Shown: positions 52,888 to 63,954, counted from the first letter of the stretch. The stretch is 64,000 nucleotides of DNA from Colwellia sp. (GCA_013215295.1 JABSOZ010000005.1:310001-374000), one strand, 5' to 3'. A program made the numbers and translations. The notes: generated from the letters alone by a model not told the origin.

Positions 52888-53937
52888 TTAACGTTGAAAT
52901 AACATACCAATGGCTTTACTTAATGCATCACTACGGTTTGGTGATCTCATACACTGAAAGACTAATGGACGTAATGAAGGAATAGCAACAAGGTCTTTGA
53001 AAATCGCTTGAAATACTTCAACTTCCTGTTGTGCTATTAATGATTCAAAAAAGTTCATTATTTGCTGTTCATTGTTGAAAACTTGCCAACATCTTCCTGC
53101 GATGACGATGGCTATTTCTTCAGAGAAAAAAGCATCAGATGAAGATTGATTAATCAATGAGTCAATAAACTGAACGACGTGAGGGTGCTCACAGCTAGAA
53201 GATAAACTACGTAATAAGAAGCTGAGTTCAGCAGTCTGGCTGTTATCTTTACTTATCACGTTATGCTTAAATTTTGCTATAAGTACATCAATAACATCAA
53301 CGGGCAATTTTACGTTCTCTAATGCTGAACATAAGGGGTGTAATACAGGCTCAGGTAAATGTGGTAAAGCGTTCAGCAATGTTTTTTGAGTTGATTTGTC
53401 AGATAACCGTACAGCAAAATCATTTAGCCCTTGTACACCAACAGATTGCCAATCTTGCCAATTATTCTCGCCGGTTAAGTAGCTTAATGCACCGGAAAAA
53501 TATTGGCTATTTTTATTGTTTGTTTCTACAGAAATCAAACTATTCAAATATGCTAACTTATATTGTGGTGGTGTAAAATGATAAGGGTTACTTTTTAGTA
53601 ACTCCTCTTGTTTCTCATTTGGCGTTGTGTCGAGTTCAGCGCCAAGTGCTTCAATGATAATGGCAATAAAGTGATCTCTTGCTACCAGATTAAGTAAACC
53701 ACGTTCATCAAGTGGGAATTTTACAAACCACAAATAAGGCTGTGAATTTTGCTTTTGCCAAAACGTGATCGCTAGAAATGCATGCCCTTGTGAGGGAAAT
53801 GGATAAGGGATCTGATTGGATTCAATCTTAGTGAACGTTTCTTTTGATAATTTATCTATTTTTCGGCCAATATCAAAAACTCTATATTGAGATCCAGACA
53901 GTTTTAATAACTCAGAAATTGATGTAATAGTACTCAT
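52888..53937 (-). CDS. DUF3549 family protein
   Basis: This protein of about 349 residues begins MSTITSISELLKLSGSQYRV and has the conserved FDIGRKIDKLSKETFTKIE and WFVKFPLDERGLLNLVARDH. The C-terminal half is helical with HEAT-like character. The start at 53937 is preferred because the upstream 14 residues (from 53979) are atypical. No function is known. It is co-transcribed with the DUF3301 gene and faces away from truC. Confidence 0.85.
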   Translation of the reverse strand: MSTITSISELLKLSGSQYRVFDIGRKIDKLSKETFTKIESNQIPYPFPSQGHAFLAITFWQKQNSQPYLWFVKFPLDERGLLNLVARDHFIAIIIEALGAELDTTPNEKQEELLKSNPYHFTPPQYKLAYLNSLISVETNNKNSQYFSGALSYLTGENNWQDWQSVGVQGLNDFAVRLSDKSTQKTLLNALPHLPEPVLHPLCSALENVKLPVDVIDVLIAKFKHNVISKDNSQTAELSFLLRSLSSSCEHPHVVQFIDSLINQSSSDAFFSEEIAIVIAGRCWQVFNNEQQIMNFFESLIAQQEVEVFQAIFKDLVAIPSLRPLVFQCMRSPNRSDALSKAIGMLFQR

Positions 53938-54046
53938 AGCTAAATAATAAATAAAATAATAATCGAATAATGACGTCATTATAGAGATAATAATAGATCA
54001 ATACTATTTGCTTTTTGCATCACTGAGAATAAAACCCGAGATAATC

Positions 54047-54808
54047 ATGCCTTTTGATGAAAAACCTATTTTAACTATTCTATATCAAGATGAATATATC
54101 GTCGCAGTTGATAAGCCTGCAGGTTTATTTGTTCATAGAAGTTATATGGATAAAGACGAAATATACTTTGCTTTACAGCTAGTACGTGACCAAATTGGTC
54201 AATACGTTTATCCACTTCATCGATTAGACCGGCCAACATCAGGCATTTTACTTTTTGGCCTTAGTGAAGAAGTTGCCCGGTTAATGGGACAAGCTTTTAT
54301 GGATAAAACGATTCAAAAAACGTATTTTGCATTAACGCGAGGTCATCTATTTGATGGTGGTGAAATCGATCATCCGCTTAAAGAAAAGTTGGATAAATTA
54401 GGCGATAAAAATGTCAGTCTAGATAAAGCACCACAAGATGCTGTTACTCATTATGAGTCATTGTTAACGGCTAGTTTGCCGATACCCGTGGGGAAGTTTG
54501 ATAGTGTTCGTTATTCATTGATTAAGTGTCTGCCAGTAACGGGAAGAAGACATCAAATCCGACGACATTTAGCTCATTTACGACATCCAATAATTGGTGA
54601 TATTAATTATGGAGATAACAAGCAGAATCCCTTTTTTATTAAACACTTTGGCTTTAAACGTTTGATGCTAATGGCTCAAAAAATTGAGTTTATTCATCCT
54701 ATTACAAAAGAAGAAGTAAGTATTACCGCCGAGTTTGATCGGCAATGGTTGCAAGTTTTTGATGAGTTGTCTTGGGATATGAGTAAAATAAATAAGTTAA
54801 TTGAATAG
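54047..54808 (+). CDS. truC: tRNA pseudouridine(65) synthase TruC
   Basis: This enzyme of about 253 residues modifies U65 in tRNA. It has the RluA-family catalytic motif YPLHRLDRPTSGILLFG (Asp about residue 56) and GRRHQIRRHLAHLRHPIIGD, plus the N-terminal ILYQDEYIVAVDKPAGLFVH. The ATG at 54047 has a CGAG site and gives the usual N-terminus; the frame from 54008 adds 13 atypical residues. It is divergent from the DUF3549 gene. Confidence 0.92.
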   Translation: MPFDEKPILTILYQDEYIVAVDKPAGLFVHRSYMDKDEIYFALQLVRDQIGQYVYPLHRLDRPTSGILLFGLSEEVARLMGQAFMDKTIQKTYFALTRGHLFDGGEIDHPLKEKLDKLGDKNVSLDKAPQDAVTHYESLLTASLPIPVGKFDSVRYSLIKCLPVTGRRHQIRRHLAHLRHPIIGDINYGDNKQNPFFIKHFGFKRLMLMAQKIEFIHPITKEEVSITAEFDRQWLQVFDELSWDMSKINKLIE

Positions 54809-54883
54809 GTTCATCTTTTAATGAAAATTGTTAAGTTATATTTTTTGTTTAATGAGTAAAGATAATTTGACGACAAAATCACT

Positions 54884-55213
54884 TTATTCAGCGGCGATAA
54901 TTCTTATAGAGTTTGTGTCTCTTTCTATTAACGCAGCATAAACATGTTGTGTTCTACTGGTATCAACGTCGCTGTCTTTTGGTCCTTTAATACTGACAGT
55001 ATTCACAAAAATATCGTTAGTATAACGTTCGCGTTGCTGAGCGAATGCGAGCATCATTCTTTGATCTTCTGTAACCGGGCGATTAAGTAACGACATCATT
55101 AAATGATGATCAGAGATTAACGGTTTTTTTACGATCTCAATTTTTGGCGTTGTACTGCACCCCGTAAGTAAGAAAGAGAATAGGATAACAAGTAGCGTTA
55201 AAATGTTTTTCAT
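54884..55213 (-). CDS. Small hypothetical lipoprotein
   Basis: This 109-aa protein has a clear lipoprotein signal: MKNILTLLVILFSFLLTGCS, with the lipobox LTGC at residues 16-19. The mature part of about 90 residues has no recognised domain and contains DHHLMMSLLNRPVTEDQRMM and QHVYAALIERDTNSIRII. It should be anchored in the inner or outer membrane facing the periplasm. It is monocistronic. Confidence 0.75.
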   Translation of the reverse strand: MKNILTLLVILFSFLLTGCSTTPKIEIVKKPLISDHHLMMSLLNRPVTEDQRMMLAFAQQRERYTNDIFVNTVSIKGPKDSDVDTSRTQHVYAALIERDTNSIRIIAAE

Positions 55214-55430
55214 GATCAGTCAATAATAAAGCAAGCGATACTTGTATATGGCAAGTGCTATGCCAAGTCTATTTTTGATTTTTTAATCACCAGGAAAAAA
55301 TGATGGCTTACTAACTAATGGACTGTTATTTATATGAAATTCAAATTGTTTTTATTAATTTTAATGCACGTTTTTCTATGGGGTTGACTTAATTCTGCTT
55401 AGCCATAATACAGTTGATATGTTAGGTGTC

Positions 55431-55462
55431 AAAAAAATAGCGGTGATAAAATCACCGCTATT
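55431..55462 (-). terminator. Rho-independent terminator after dapD
   Basis: Read on the minus strand, AATAGCGGTGAT pairs with ATCACCGCTATT around a TTT loop, followed by seven Ts. It lies 20 bases after the dapD stop. Confidence 0.9.
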
Positions 55463-55481
55463 CATAGTAAAACTGTAAAAA

Positions 55482-56312
55482 TTACTCTTCAGATACTGAA
55501 CGAAGGAGTGCGTTTATACCCACTTTTGCACGAGTTTTCGCATCTACTTTCTTAACGATAATTGCTGCGTACAAACTATAAGTTCCACATTTAGAAGGGA
55601 GGTTACCTGGTACAACAACTGAACCTGCGGGAACACGTCCGTAATGAACTTCGCCTGTTTCACGGTCAAATATTCTGGTACTTTGGCCAATGTAAACGCC
55701 CATAGAAATAACAGCACCTTCTTCAACAACAACGCCTTCAACAATTTCAGAACGGGCACCAATAAAACAGTTATCTTCAATAATTGTTGGGCCGGCCTGT
55801 AATGGCTCTAAAACACCACCAATACCAACGCCACCAGACAGATGTACATTCTTACCAATTTGAGCACACGAGCCCACAGTAGCCCATGCATCAACCATAC
55901 AACCTTCATCAACGAAAGCGCCAATATTAATAAAGCTTGGCATTACCACGACGTTCTTACCAATAAAACTACCCGTACGCACTGAAGCACCAGGTACAAC
56001 ACGAACGCCGTCAGCTTCAAAATCTGCTTGTGTATAGCCTGTGTATTTCATTGGAACTTTATCGAAAAAAGTACTTTCTGCGCCATCGATAACTTCGTTG
56101 TCCCAAATCCTAAACGATAATAAAACAGCTTTCTTGAGCCATTGATGAACCACCCATTCACCAGCGATTTTTTCTGCAACACGAGCAGAGCCATTGTTAA
56201 GTGCCGCTAATGCGTCTAAAACGGCTTGCTTAATATCATTCGGAACTGTTTTTGGCGTAATGTTCATTCTGTCTTCAAAAGCTTGTTCGATAATGCTTTG
56301 TAAGTTTGACAT
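55482..56312 (-). CDS. dapD: Tetrahydrodipicolinate N-succinyltransferase
   Basis: This 276-aa enzyme of lysine and diaminopimelate synthesis uses succinyl-CoA. The left-handed beta-helix region includes [40 protein letters not shown] and [20 protein letters not shown]. The N-terminus [20 protein letters not shown] fits the family, and the length is that of E. coli DapD. It follows glnD by 39 bases on the same strand, as in E. coli where glnD and dapD are also neighbours. Confidence 0.96.
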   Translation of the reverse strand: MSNLQSIIEQAFEDRMNITPKTVPNDIKQAVLDALAALNNGSARVAEKIAGEWVVHQWLKKAVLLSFRIWDNEVIDGAESTFFDKVPMKYTGYTQADFEADGVRVVPGASVRTGSFIGKNVVVMPSFINIGAFVDEGCMVDAWATVGSCAQIGKNVHLSGGVGIGGVLEPLQAGPTIIEDNCFIGARSEIVEGVVVEEGAVISMGVYIGQSTRIFDRETGEVHYGRVPAGSVVVPGNLPSKCGTYSLYAAIIVKKVDAKTRAKVGINALLRSVSEE

Positions 56313-56351
56313 GCTAATTCCTATTCTTTTAAATTGATTTGTTTTAAATTT

Positions 56352-58973
56352 TTACACGTTATATGAATGGTCACATAACATGGTTGAAAGTTGTTGTTGT
56401 TGCTCTAGGGTCAATGCCATATTATCAGCATTGGAAACAGTAAAAACATCTTCTGCTTTTTCACCAAACGTGGTTATCTTCGCAGAGTGAACGTTTATCT
56501 TATACTTTTGAAATGTTCGAGCAAATTTTGCTAAGAGTCCAGGGTGGTCGAGTGCCAATATCTCTAACATGGTGGTTTTATCTGATGAAGTCTCTATAAA
56601 ACTGACTCTGGTGGGGACCTTGAAATTTTCAATATAGGCAGGCGCCGCTTTTCTTTTTAACTTTGGCGCTGCCTTCATTAAAGAATCAGTGAGTGTATTC
56701 GCTATCGCTAAAGCGCGGTAACTATCGGTAATAGGCTTATGTTTTTGGTCTAGTACAACAAAGGTGTTTAACGTGTAGCCCTTTTTACTGGTCACAATTT
56801 TAGCATCGTGAATCGACAAGCGCTTCGCATCTAATAATGTCACTATTTTAGCAAAAATATTAGCCGAACCTTTAGTGTAAATAAATATCTCTGTACCGCC
56901 ACGATAAGGTTTCGGGCTAATTAATACCAGAGGTTTCACATTGTTATGTTCTATAATATGTTGGCTATGCCAAGCAATTTGTACGGGTGAGTAACGTAAA
57001 AAATAATCAGCATTTAGCTTGGCCCAGAATTTTTTAACTTCGGTAATATTACTGGCGTTATTTTCTAGAATCTTTAATGCATCTTCTTTGTTTTCACGAA
57101 TTTTTGATCGTAAATCTACTTGTTTCTCAAGTCCACGACGAAAAGCTCTTTTGGTATTATTGTAAAGTTCTTCTAGTAAATTAGCTTTCCAGCTATTCCA
57201 TAAACTTTCATTGGTGGCGCGCATATCAGCTACGGTTAAACAATAGAGGTAATCTAAGTGAGCTTCGTCTCTGACAATTTCGGCAAATTTCGTGATCACT
57301 TCTTCATCAGAGATATCTCTTCGCTGTGCCGTTACCGACATCAGTAAGTGATTTTTAACGAGCCAAGCGATCATTCTTCCGTCATGATCATTTATCGGAT
57401 GAACTTTACTAAACTCTAGCGCGTCAATTGCGCCTAATTTTGCATGGTCACCACCACGACCTTTAGCTATATCATGGAAAATTCCAGCAATATATAATAT
57501 TTCAGGTTTACGGATACGCTGTACTATTTTGCTACAAAGTGGAAAGTCAGCGTTATGCTCTGTCAGACTAAAACGATAAATGTTCTTAACTAAGCGGAAA
57601 CTATGTTCATCAACAGAATAAGCGTGAAATAAGTCAAACTGCATTTGCCCAACAATATGACGCCATTGCGGTAAATAAGCACCCATAATTGAATAACGGT
57701 GCATCAAGGTAAAGGTGAGACCTAATCCATTAGGATGTTTCATTATTTCTATAAATATTTCTCGACATCTTGCGTAGTCCATTAACCCTGAAATTAACCG
57801 TCTACGCGCATTACGCATTAAACGTAGTGTGTCAGGATGCAAGTCGATAATGGAATCGTTTTGCGTAATAAGCAGAAACATTTCCATAATTTTAACGGAG
57901 CGCATAAAAACACGGGTATTAGTCGCTTTAATCTGACCATCAACAATGACAAAATCTTTATTGAGAGGAATTTCAGTAATCCGAAGATCTTTTTTGATTA
58001 TCGCATGTTCAAAATGCTGTAATAACATTTTATTTAACTCGATAATACGACCAATAATTTTGAAAAGTCGTTTCATCATACGTTCAATGGCAAGCTTTCC
58101 TTCGTCACCAAATCCCATTAAGCTAGCGACATCACTTTGGTAATCAAACAATAGCCGGTTTTCATTTCGGCCAGCAATAAAGTGCAAAGCAGCACGCATC
58201 CGCCATAAGTAATCTTGACACTCTAATAGTTCAAAGAATTCATTTTGGGTTAAATATTTATGGGAAACGAGCTCTTCAAGAGAGTCGGCAACAAAGTGAC
58301 GTTTGGCAACCCAAGCGATGGTTTGAATATCACGTAAACCGCCAGGGTTCGCTTTTAAATTTGGCTCTAGCGTATACGACGCGCCATGGTATTGCTGATG
58401 ACGGTTATCTTGCTCTTCACATTTGGCAATGAAGAATTTTTTAGATGTCCAGAATACATCTTTATCAAGTAATGGTTGTAAATGTTGGGTTAATGACTCA
58501 TTGCCACAAACTTGGCGCATTTCCATTAAATTAGTCGCGATGGTTACATCATTGACTGCTTGTTTTAAGCACTCTTTAATACTACGAACACTATGGCCAA
58601 TATCAAGTTTTACATCCCATAATTGCGTGATAAAAGTTGATATTTTTTCAGACAGTTCATCACTAATATTTTCTTGAGTGAGTAATAAAATATCAACATC
58701 AGAGTAGGGGTGTAATTCAGCACGGCCATAACCACCTACAGCAATGAGGCTAATTTGGTATTCATCTAAGTTGTGCTGACACCAAAGTTTATTAAGGATG
58801 TTATCAACAAATTTTGCGCGTGTTGCGACGAGGACTGAGATATCTTCATGAGGAAAAATATCCTTTTGCCATTGTTGAAATTCACCACCCAGTTGGCAGA
58901 TATCTTGGGTAGATATATGTGGTGCGCTAACGGCTAGGGTGTCGCTATATTCTATGGGAAGAAGAGTTTGCAT
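56352..58973 (-). CDS. glnD: GlnD, bifunctional uridylyltransferase/uridylyl-removing enzyme
   Basis: This 873-aa nitrogen sensor modifies PII proteins. The nucleotidyltransferase motif is [19 protein letters not shown] (near residues 84-102), the HD domain is [20 protein letters not shown] (about residue 510), and two C-terminal ACT domains ([20 protein letters not shown] and [20 protein letters not shown]) sense glutamine. All catalytic parts are present and the length matches E. coli. It stands between map and dapD, the classical map-glnD-dapD order. Confidence 0.96.
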   Translation of the reverse strand: MQTLLPIEYSDTLAVSAPHISTQDICQLGGEFQQWQKDIFPHEDISVLVATRAKFVDNILNKLWCQHNLDEYQISLIAVGGYGRAELHPYSDVDILLLTQENISDELSEKISTFITQLWDVKLDIGHSVRSIKECLKQAVNDVTIATNLMEMRQVCGNESLTQHLQPLLDKDVFWTSKKFFIAKCEEQDNRHQQYHGASYTLEPNLKANPGGLRDIQTIAWVAKRHFVADSLEELVSHKYLTQNEFFELLECQDYLWRMRAALHFIAGRNENRLLFDYQSDVASLMGFGDEGKLAIERMMKRLFKIIGRIIELNKMLLQHFEHAIIKKDLRITEIPLNKDFVIVDGQIKATNTRVFMRSVKIMEMFLLITQNDSIIDLHPDTLRLMRNARRRLISGLMDYARCREIFIEIMKHPNGLGLTFTLMHRYSIMGAYLPQWRHIVGQMQFDLFHAYSVDEHSFRLVKNIYRFSLTEHNADFPLCSKIVQRIRKPEILYIAGIFHDIAKGRGGDHAKLGAIDALEFSKVHPINDHDGRMIAWLVKNHLLMSVTAQRRDISDEEVITKFAEIVRDEAHLDYLYCLTVADMRATNESLWNSWKANLLEELYNNTKRAFRRGLEKQVDLRSKIRENKEDALKILENNASNITEVKKFWAKLNADYFLRYSPVQIAWHSQHIIEHNNVKPLVLISPKPYRGGTEIFIYTKGSANIFAKIVTLLDAKRLSIHDAKIVTSKKGYTLNTFVVLDQKHKPITDSYRALAIANTLTDSLMKAAPKLKRKAAPAYIENFKVPTRVSFIETSSDKTTMLEILALDHPGLLAKFARTFQKYKINVHSAKITTFGEKAEDVFTVSNADNMALTLEQQQQLSTMLCDHSYNV

Positions 58974-59069
58974 CGCTCTATATTGTACTCAAAAGTTAGG
59001 ACGATAGTCATCATGCTTTATTTATCACTTAAAAAGCAAATAACGACTACCGATAACTTAGATTTATTT

Positions 59070-59381
59070 ATACCCGCTCCACTTCAAGATGCAGATTTCA
59101 GCAAGTCGAGAAAGGGTTAGCTACAAGGAATTGATTGAAGAGAATAGTTATTCTCGGCTCTGGCATCCTGCTTCGCTCTACCTCCTGCATCCTTGCAGTC
59201 GTATTATCGAAATCAATAACGCTGGAGATGACTCTTTATCGGCTTGCCCGTAGGGAGCTAAGCTAGAAAAACAGTTCTGCGTTGCACTATTTGATAAGGG
59301 AATAACCATTATCTTCATAGTGCGCCTTGATCTGATTTCCTAGCTTATCTCTGAAACTGCATCTTGAGGTGGAACGGGTAT
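59070..59381. repeat. MITE-like element, 312 bp, between glnD and map
   Basis: Terminal inverted repeats ATACCCGCTCCACTTCAAGA (left) and TCTTGAGGTGGAACGGGTAT (right) are almost perfect complements and extend further into CAGATTTCAG/CTGAAACTGC. The element ends 5 bases before the map stop codon and fills most of the 413-base map-glnD gap. It contains the same 21-bp core as the element at 18403-18671 (59293-59313). No coding frame is evident. Confidence 0.85.
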
Positions 59382-59386
59382 AGAAT

Positions 59387-60175
59387 TTAATTCTGTAAGT
59401 GTCTCGAAATTGTGTCATCTTTGTGCAGTGTTAATATTTCACAGCCGGTTCTAGTTACAAGCAATGTGTGTTCCCACTGTGCCGATTTTTTCCCGTCTAA
59501 GGTATAAACAGTCCAATTATCTTCTTTATCTAAAAGGGTGTTAGCACGTCCAAGGTTGACCATAGGTTCGATGGTAAAACACATACCTTCAACCATTTTT
59601 TCTTTATCATTATTTTTGTAATGAACAATTTGTGGTTCTTCGTGAAAAACACTACCAATACCATGTCCGCAATATTCTTTAACGATAGAATAACGACCAG
59701 ACTTCTTCAAAAACTTCTGAATGGCGGTGCCAATTTCACCAAAGGTATTACCCGGTTTAACCTTTTTTATGCCTACATATAGTGCTTCTCTGGTAATACG
59801 ACATAAACGATTGTCTTCCAGGCTAACTTCACCAATGAGAAACATTTTACTGGTATCTCCGTGATATCCATCTTTTATCACCGTAATATCCATATTAACA
59901 ATGTCGCCATCATTTAATGGCGTATCGTTAGGAATACCGTGACAAACAACATTATTGACTGATGTACAGATAGATTTAGGAAAACCATGATAATTGAGTG
60001 GCGCTGAAATGGCATTTAGTACTTTGTCAGTATATTCAGCACAGAGGGTATTCAACTCATTTGTTGTTACACCAGCTTTAACGTGCGGTGTGACCATCTC
60101 TAATACGCTAGCAGCAAGTTTTCCTGCAATACGCATTTTTTCTATTTCTTCCTGAGTTTTTATTGTAATACCCAT
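59387..60175 (-). CDS. map: Methionine aminopeptidase, type I
   Basis: This 262-aa enzyme removes N-terminal methionine from new proteins. It has VCHGIPNDTPLNDGDIVNMD with the two metal aspartates, VKEYCGHGIGSVFHEEPQIV with the metal histidine, GMCFTIEPMVNLG and WEHTLLVTRTG. The length is usual for type Ia. It is divergent from rpsB across the DsbA-like gene, as map and rpsB are neighbours in many gammaproteobacteria. A MITE-like element abuts its 3-prime end. Confidence 0.96.
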   Translation of the reverse strand: MGITIKTQEEIEKMRIAGKLAASVLEMVTPHVKAGVTTNELNTLCAEYTDKVLNAISAPLNYHGFPKSICTSVNNVVCHGIPNDTPLNDGDIVNMDITVIKDGYHGDTSKMFLIGEVSLEDNRLCRITREALYVGIKKVKPGNTFGEIGTAIQKFLKKSGRYSIVKEYCGHGIGSVFHEEPQIVHYKNNDKEKMVEGMCFTIEPMVNLGRANTLLDKEDNWTVYTLDGKKSAQWEHTLLVTRTGCEILTLHKDDTISRHLQN

Positions 60176-60250
60176 TTTTTCCTCAATTATTTTTATGTTA
60201 TTAATGCTGTAGACGTTATTTTGCCTAAAAGTGCAGTTATTGTCTATTGT

Positions 60251-60859
60251 CTAGCTATTTGTTATCTCAAGCTCAATAGCTTCAATGATTGCCGAAGGCT
60301 CTAACAAATATAAGTTATGATTTAACAGTATTAAGTTTTCATTGTGTGCAATTAATAATGCAGGAATTGCTTTTGTACCGATGATTTCTTGAAATTCATT
60401 GATTTCTTGTAAGATAAAATCTGCTTCTTTCGCCATTTTACCTTCTTTGAACACTTTTGCTGGCGGCGATAGTTTAAGATCTTCTATTATTGTTTGAAAG
60501 TCACTTTCGTGAGTAAAAGCTGTTCCTTGCTCAAAGTGCTGTTTTTGAATCGCTTGCATAAGTTCTAAGGTAAGGTGAGGGACTTTTTGGCTGACCCATC
60601 CTAATAAGTTAGCACTTAATGTAGAATCTTTATCAATGCTGATTGTTTTTAAGTATTCGTTACTAAATTCAATACCGGCATCATCTTCAACGGCATCAAT
60701 TGTTGTTCGGCTAACCTTTTCATCACCTTCATAATGCGCACAGTGCCATAAATTCAAATTGATATTGGGATAAGACTTAGCAATTTCTTTGACTAAGGTA
60801 GTCGTTGCAAAGCTCCAAGGGCAGTGAGTGTCGTAAATAAAAAAGAGTTCAGTAGACAT
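60251..60859 (-). CDS. DsbA-like thioredoxin-fold protein (CPWS active site)
   Basis: This 202-aa cytoplasmic protein has a thioredoxin fold of the DsbA/FrnE group. The active-site region is YDTHCPWSFATTTLVKEI, with CPWS instead of CxxC, so it has only the first cysteine. The cis-proline region is GTKAIPALLIAHNENLILLN. A glutathione-linked reductase or isomerase role is likely (HCCA isomerase and GST-kappa relatives have a similar site). It lies between map and rpsB and has no signal peptide. Confidence 0.8.
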   Translation of the reverse strand: MSTELFFIYDTHCPWSFATTTLVKEIAKSYPNINLNLWHCAHYEGDEKVSRTTIDAVEDDAGIEFSNEYLKTISIDKDSTLSANLLGWVSQKVPHLTLELMQAIQKQHFEQGTAFTHESDFQTIIEDLKLSPPAKVFKEGKMAKEADFILQEINEFQEIIGTKAIPALLIAHNENLILLNHNLYLLEPSAIIEAIELEITNS

Positions 60860-61322
60860 GGTGATATATCGCCGTAGTGTTAAATCAAAAGTTGTTTAAA
60901 ATATATTAGCGCTAATTTTAGCGCGTACAGGAAAATTATCCCAGTAAAATTATTACTATATGAATGGGGGATTATTGACCGCTATCGTAAATTTCTAGCC
61001 TTTAGTCAATTAATATGGTATAAAGTGCGCCGTTAAATTTATCGATTGAATGGCATTGTAACTTAACTTTTCTTTCATAGCTTTTAAGCTTGTTGAATGT
61101 TTTTTGTTACTAATTTGCTGTTATCGTTAATGTTTAGCTTTTAAACTTGTATTGTTAATAATAACGATACTTATTATAAATTCACATACATTTATTAAGA
61201 ATATACTGGGGTGCTCAGTTTGAATTTGTTTAATTTTATTAAGCAATGAATCAAACAATAAAGAGTTACGTATATTTGAATGTATGAACGCTTAACCCCC
61301 TAAACCAAATAAAGGAAAAATC
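60860..61322. promoter_or_regulatory. rpsB promoter and leader region
   Basis: This 463-base region holds a TATAAA -10 at 61019-61024 in the extended form TATGGTATAAA, followed by the GC-rich discriminator GTGCGCCG, a signature of stringently controlled ribosomal promoters. A transcript from there would have a leader of about 290 bases. GGGGT near 61208 and ACCCC near 61295 could pair over distance, which recalls the S2-autoregulated rpsB leaders of gammaproteobacteria. The last part is inference. Confidence 0.5.
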
Positions 61323-62051
61323 ATGCCAAACGTTTCTATGCGCGATATGCTTAAAGCAGGTGTTCATTTCGGTCACAAAACCCGTTACTGGAACCCAAAA
61401 ATGAAAGCTTACATTTTTGGTTCACGCGATAAAGTTCATATCATCAACCTTGAACAAACTGTTCCAATGTTCAATGAAGCACTTTCATATTTATCAGGTG
61501 TTTCTGCGAAGAAAGGTAAAGTTTTATTTGTTGGTACTAAGCGCGCTGCAAGCGATGCAATTAAAGATGCTGCTATCAAATGTGATCAATTCTACGTTAA
61601 TCACCGTTGGTTAGGTGGTATGTTGACTAACTGGAAAACAGTTCGTCAATCTATCAAACGTTTGAAAGACCTTGAAGCACAAAGCTCAGACGGTACTTTT
61701 GAAGCGCTTACTAAGAAAGAAGCTTTAATGCGTACTCGTGAAATGGAAAAACTTGACAAAAGTCTTGGTGGAATCAAAAACATGGGTGGTTTACCTGACG
61801 TTTTATTCATCATTGATGCTGATCATGAACACATTTCTATTAAAGAAGCTAAAAACTTAGGTATTCCAGTAATATCTGTAGTTGATACAAACTCAAACCC
61901 AGATGATATTGATTTCATAATCCCGGGTAACGACGATGCAATTCGCGCCGTGACTTTATACACTGATGCTGCAGCTAACGCAGTTCTAGCAGGTCGTGAA
62001 AAGAACATCGTAGTTCAAGCTGAAAAAGACGGTTTTGTAGAAGCTGAATAA
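61323..62051 (+). CDS. rpsB: 30S ribosomal protein S2
   Basis: This 242-aa protein begins [20 protein letters not shown] and has [40 protein letters not shown] and [20 protein letters not shown], all typical of S2. AAGGAAAAATC precedes the start. It is the first gene of rpsB-tsf, and pyrH and frr follow as in E. coli. S2 is expected to repress its own operon. Confidence 0.98.
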   Translation: MPNVSMRDMLKAGVHFGHKTRYWNPKMKAYIFGSRDKVHIINLEQTVPMFNEALSYLSGVSAKKGKVLFVGTKRAASDAIKDAAIKCDQFYVNHRWLGGMLTNWKTVRQSIKRLKDLEAQSSDGTFEALTKKEALMRTREMEKLDKSLGGIKNMGGLPDVLFIIDADHEHISIKEAKNLGIPVISVVDTNSNPDDIDFIIPGNDDAIRAVTLYTDAAANAVLAGREKNIVVQAEKDGFVEAE

Positions 62052-62079
62052 TTTCAGTTTTTCATAACTTTTTTTGCTA

Positions 62080-62109
62080 TTGCCACCAGCGTTTAACCGC
62101 TTGTGGCAA
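62080..62109 (+). promoter_or_regulatory. Hairpin between rpsB and tsf
   Basis: TTGCCACCAGCG (62080-62091) pairs with CGCTTGTGGCAA (62098-62109) with one mismatch around TTTAAC. No T-run follows directly. It may attenuate or process the rpsB-tsf transcript, as a leaky terminator does between these genes in E. coli. Confidence 0.6.
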
Positions 62110-62173
62110 CATATTAATATTTTATGCCCTGCTTTTAATAGTTAGGGGATAACAAAAATTGAGGAATTTTCTC

Positions 62174-63046
62174 ATGGTAATTACTGCTGTAATGGTTAAA
62201 GAACTTCGTGCACGCACAGCTGCGGGCATGATGGATTGTAAAAAAGCTTTACAAGAAGCCGAAGGCGACATGGAACTTGCGATTGAAAATATGCGTAAGA
62301 ACGGTCAAGCAAAAGCGGCTAAAAAAGCCGGCAACATCGCTGCTGAAGGTGTTATCTTAATTAAAAGTGCTGATGGCGTTGCTGCATTACTTGAAGTTAA
62401 CTGTCAAACAGATTTCGTTGCAAAAGATGGGAACTTCTTAGGTTTTGCAAACGAAGTTGCTGACGCTGCTTTAGCTTCAAAAGCTACTATCGAAGAGATA
62501 CAAGCTCAATTCGAAGAAAAGCGTATTACACTTGTGACAAAAATTGGTGAAAACATCAATATACGTCGTGTTTCATATATTGAAGGTTCTTCATTGGCTG
62601 TATATAGCCATGGCGGTACTATTGGTGCTGTTGTTGCTGGTGAAGGCGATGCTGAATCATTAAAGCACATCGCTATGCACGTTGCTGCAAGTAAGCCTGA
62701 ATTCTTAACGCCTGGTGATGTTGCTGCTAGCGTAGTAGAAAATGAACAGCGTATACAACTTGATATCTTAAAAGCTGAAAACGATGCTCTTGAAGATAAA
62801 AAGAAAAAGCCAACTGAATTGCTTGAAAAGATCATCATTGGTCGTATGAAGAAATTTACCGGTGAAATTTCTTTGACTGGTCAAGCATTCATCATGGAAC
62901 CTAAGAAAACTGTTGGTGTTGTTCTTAAAGAGAAAGGCATTACGGTTTCTAACTTTGTTCGTTTAGAAGTTGGTGAAGGCATTGCTAAGAAAGAAGAAGA
63001 TTTTGCTGCTGAAGTTGAAGCGCAAATTGCTGCGGCAAAAGCTTAA
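62174..63046 (+). CDS. tsf: Elongation factor Ts
   Basis: This 290-aa protein releases GDP from EF-Tu. The N-terminal UBA-like domain is [20 protein letters not shown], then [20 protein letters not shown] and the core [15 protein letters not shown] and [10 protein letters not shown]. The ATG at 62174 has GAGGAA before it; the TTG at 62159 lies inside the ribosome-binding region and is rejected. It is followed by a terminator-like hairpin before pyrH. Confidence 0.97.
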   Translation: MVITAVMVKELRARTAAGMMDCKKALQEAEGDMELAIENMRKNGQAKAAKKAGNIAAEGVILIKSADGVAALLEVNCQTDFVAKDGNFLGFANEVADAALASKATIEEIQAQFEEKRITLVTKIGENINIRRVSYIEGSSLAVYSHGGTIGAVVAGEGDAESLKHIAMHVAASKPEFLTPGDVAASVVENEQRIQLDILKAENDALEDKKKKPTELLEKIIIGRMKKFTGEISLTGQAFIMEPKKTVGVVLKEKGITVSNFVRLEVGEGIAKKEEDFAAEVEAQIAAAKA

Positions 63047-63117
63047 TTTTTAAGCATTTAACTCAGTAAAACAGTTCTTTTTTCAGTTTAGACTTTCGAT
63101 AGTAAGCTAAACGTATT

Positions 63118-63156
63118 AAAATAGCCGCGGTCAAATTGATCACGGCTATTTTTTTC
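63118..63156 (+). terminator. Terminator between tsf and pyrH
   Basis: AATAGCCG (63120-63127) and CGGCTATT (63143-63150) form the stem base, extended with mismatches through GGTC and GATC, followed by a T-run. It lies 70 bases after the tsf stop. Confidence 0.8.
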
Positions 63157-63189
63157 GCCTATTTTTAGACAAAATACAGGAATGTTTTT

Positions 63190-63930
63190 ATGAGCATCAG
63201 TCCAAAACCAATATATCGTCGAATTTTATTAAAACTTAGTGGTGAAGCCTTAATGGGTGATGAGGGGTTTGGTATCGACCCTAAAGTTTTGGATCGTATG
63301 GCTCAAGAGATCAAAGAATTGATTGAAATGGGCATTCAAGTTGGTTTAGTTATTGGTGGTGGGAATTTGTTCCGTGGTGCAGGCCTTGCTGAAGCAGGTA
63401 TGAACCGTGTTGTTGGCGACCAAATGGGTATGTTAGCAACAGTGATGAATGGCCTCGCAATGCGTGATGCATTACACCGAGCATTTGTTAATGCTAAATT
63501 AATGTCTGCAATCGATTTAGCGGGTGTTTGTGACCGTTATAACTGGGCTGAAGGTATAAGTTTATTGAAATCTGGTCGTGTCGTTATTTTCAGTGCAGGC
63601 ACAGGTAATCCATTTTTCACCACCGATTCAGCTGCGTGTTTACGCGGTATTGAAATTGAAGCTGACGTTGTGTTAAAAGCAACTAAAGTAGACGGCATCT
63701 ACTCAGATGATCCGGTTAAAAATCCAGATGCTACGTTATATAGCCAATTAAGCTATAACGAAGTATTAGAAAAAGAACTTAAAGTGATGGACTTAGCGGC
63801 ATTCACACTAGCCCGTGATCACAGCATGACAATTCGTGTTTTTAATATGAATAAGCCAGGCGCATTAAAATCAGTAGTAATGGGTGGCGATGAAGGCACA
63901 ACTATCGATCACACAGAAAATTTAGTTTAA
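63190..63930 (+). CDS. pyrH: UMP kinase
   Basis: This 246-aa enzyme phosphorylates UMP to UDP. It has [60 protein letters not shown] and [20 protein letters not shown], all diagnostic. The bacterial enzyme is a hexamer regulated by GTP and UTP. It follows the terminator-like hairpin and precedes frr by 24 bases. Confidence 0.97.
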   Translation: MSISPKPIYRRILLKLSGEALMGDEGFGIDPKVLDRMAQEIKELIEMGIQVGLVIGGGNLFRGAGLAEAGMNRVVGDQMGMLATVMNGLAMRDALHRAFVNAKLMSAIDLAGVCDRYNWAEGISLLKSGRVVIFSAGTGNPFFTTDSAACLRGIEIEADVVLKATKVDGIYSDDPVKNPDATLYSQLSYNEVLEKELKVMDLAAFTLARDHSMTIRVFNMNKPGALKSVVMGGDEGTTIDHTENLV

Positions 63931-63954
63931 TTTTTGATTTAAAGGAAATTCAAC

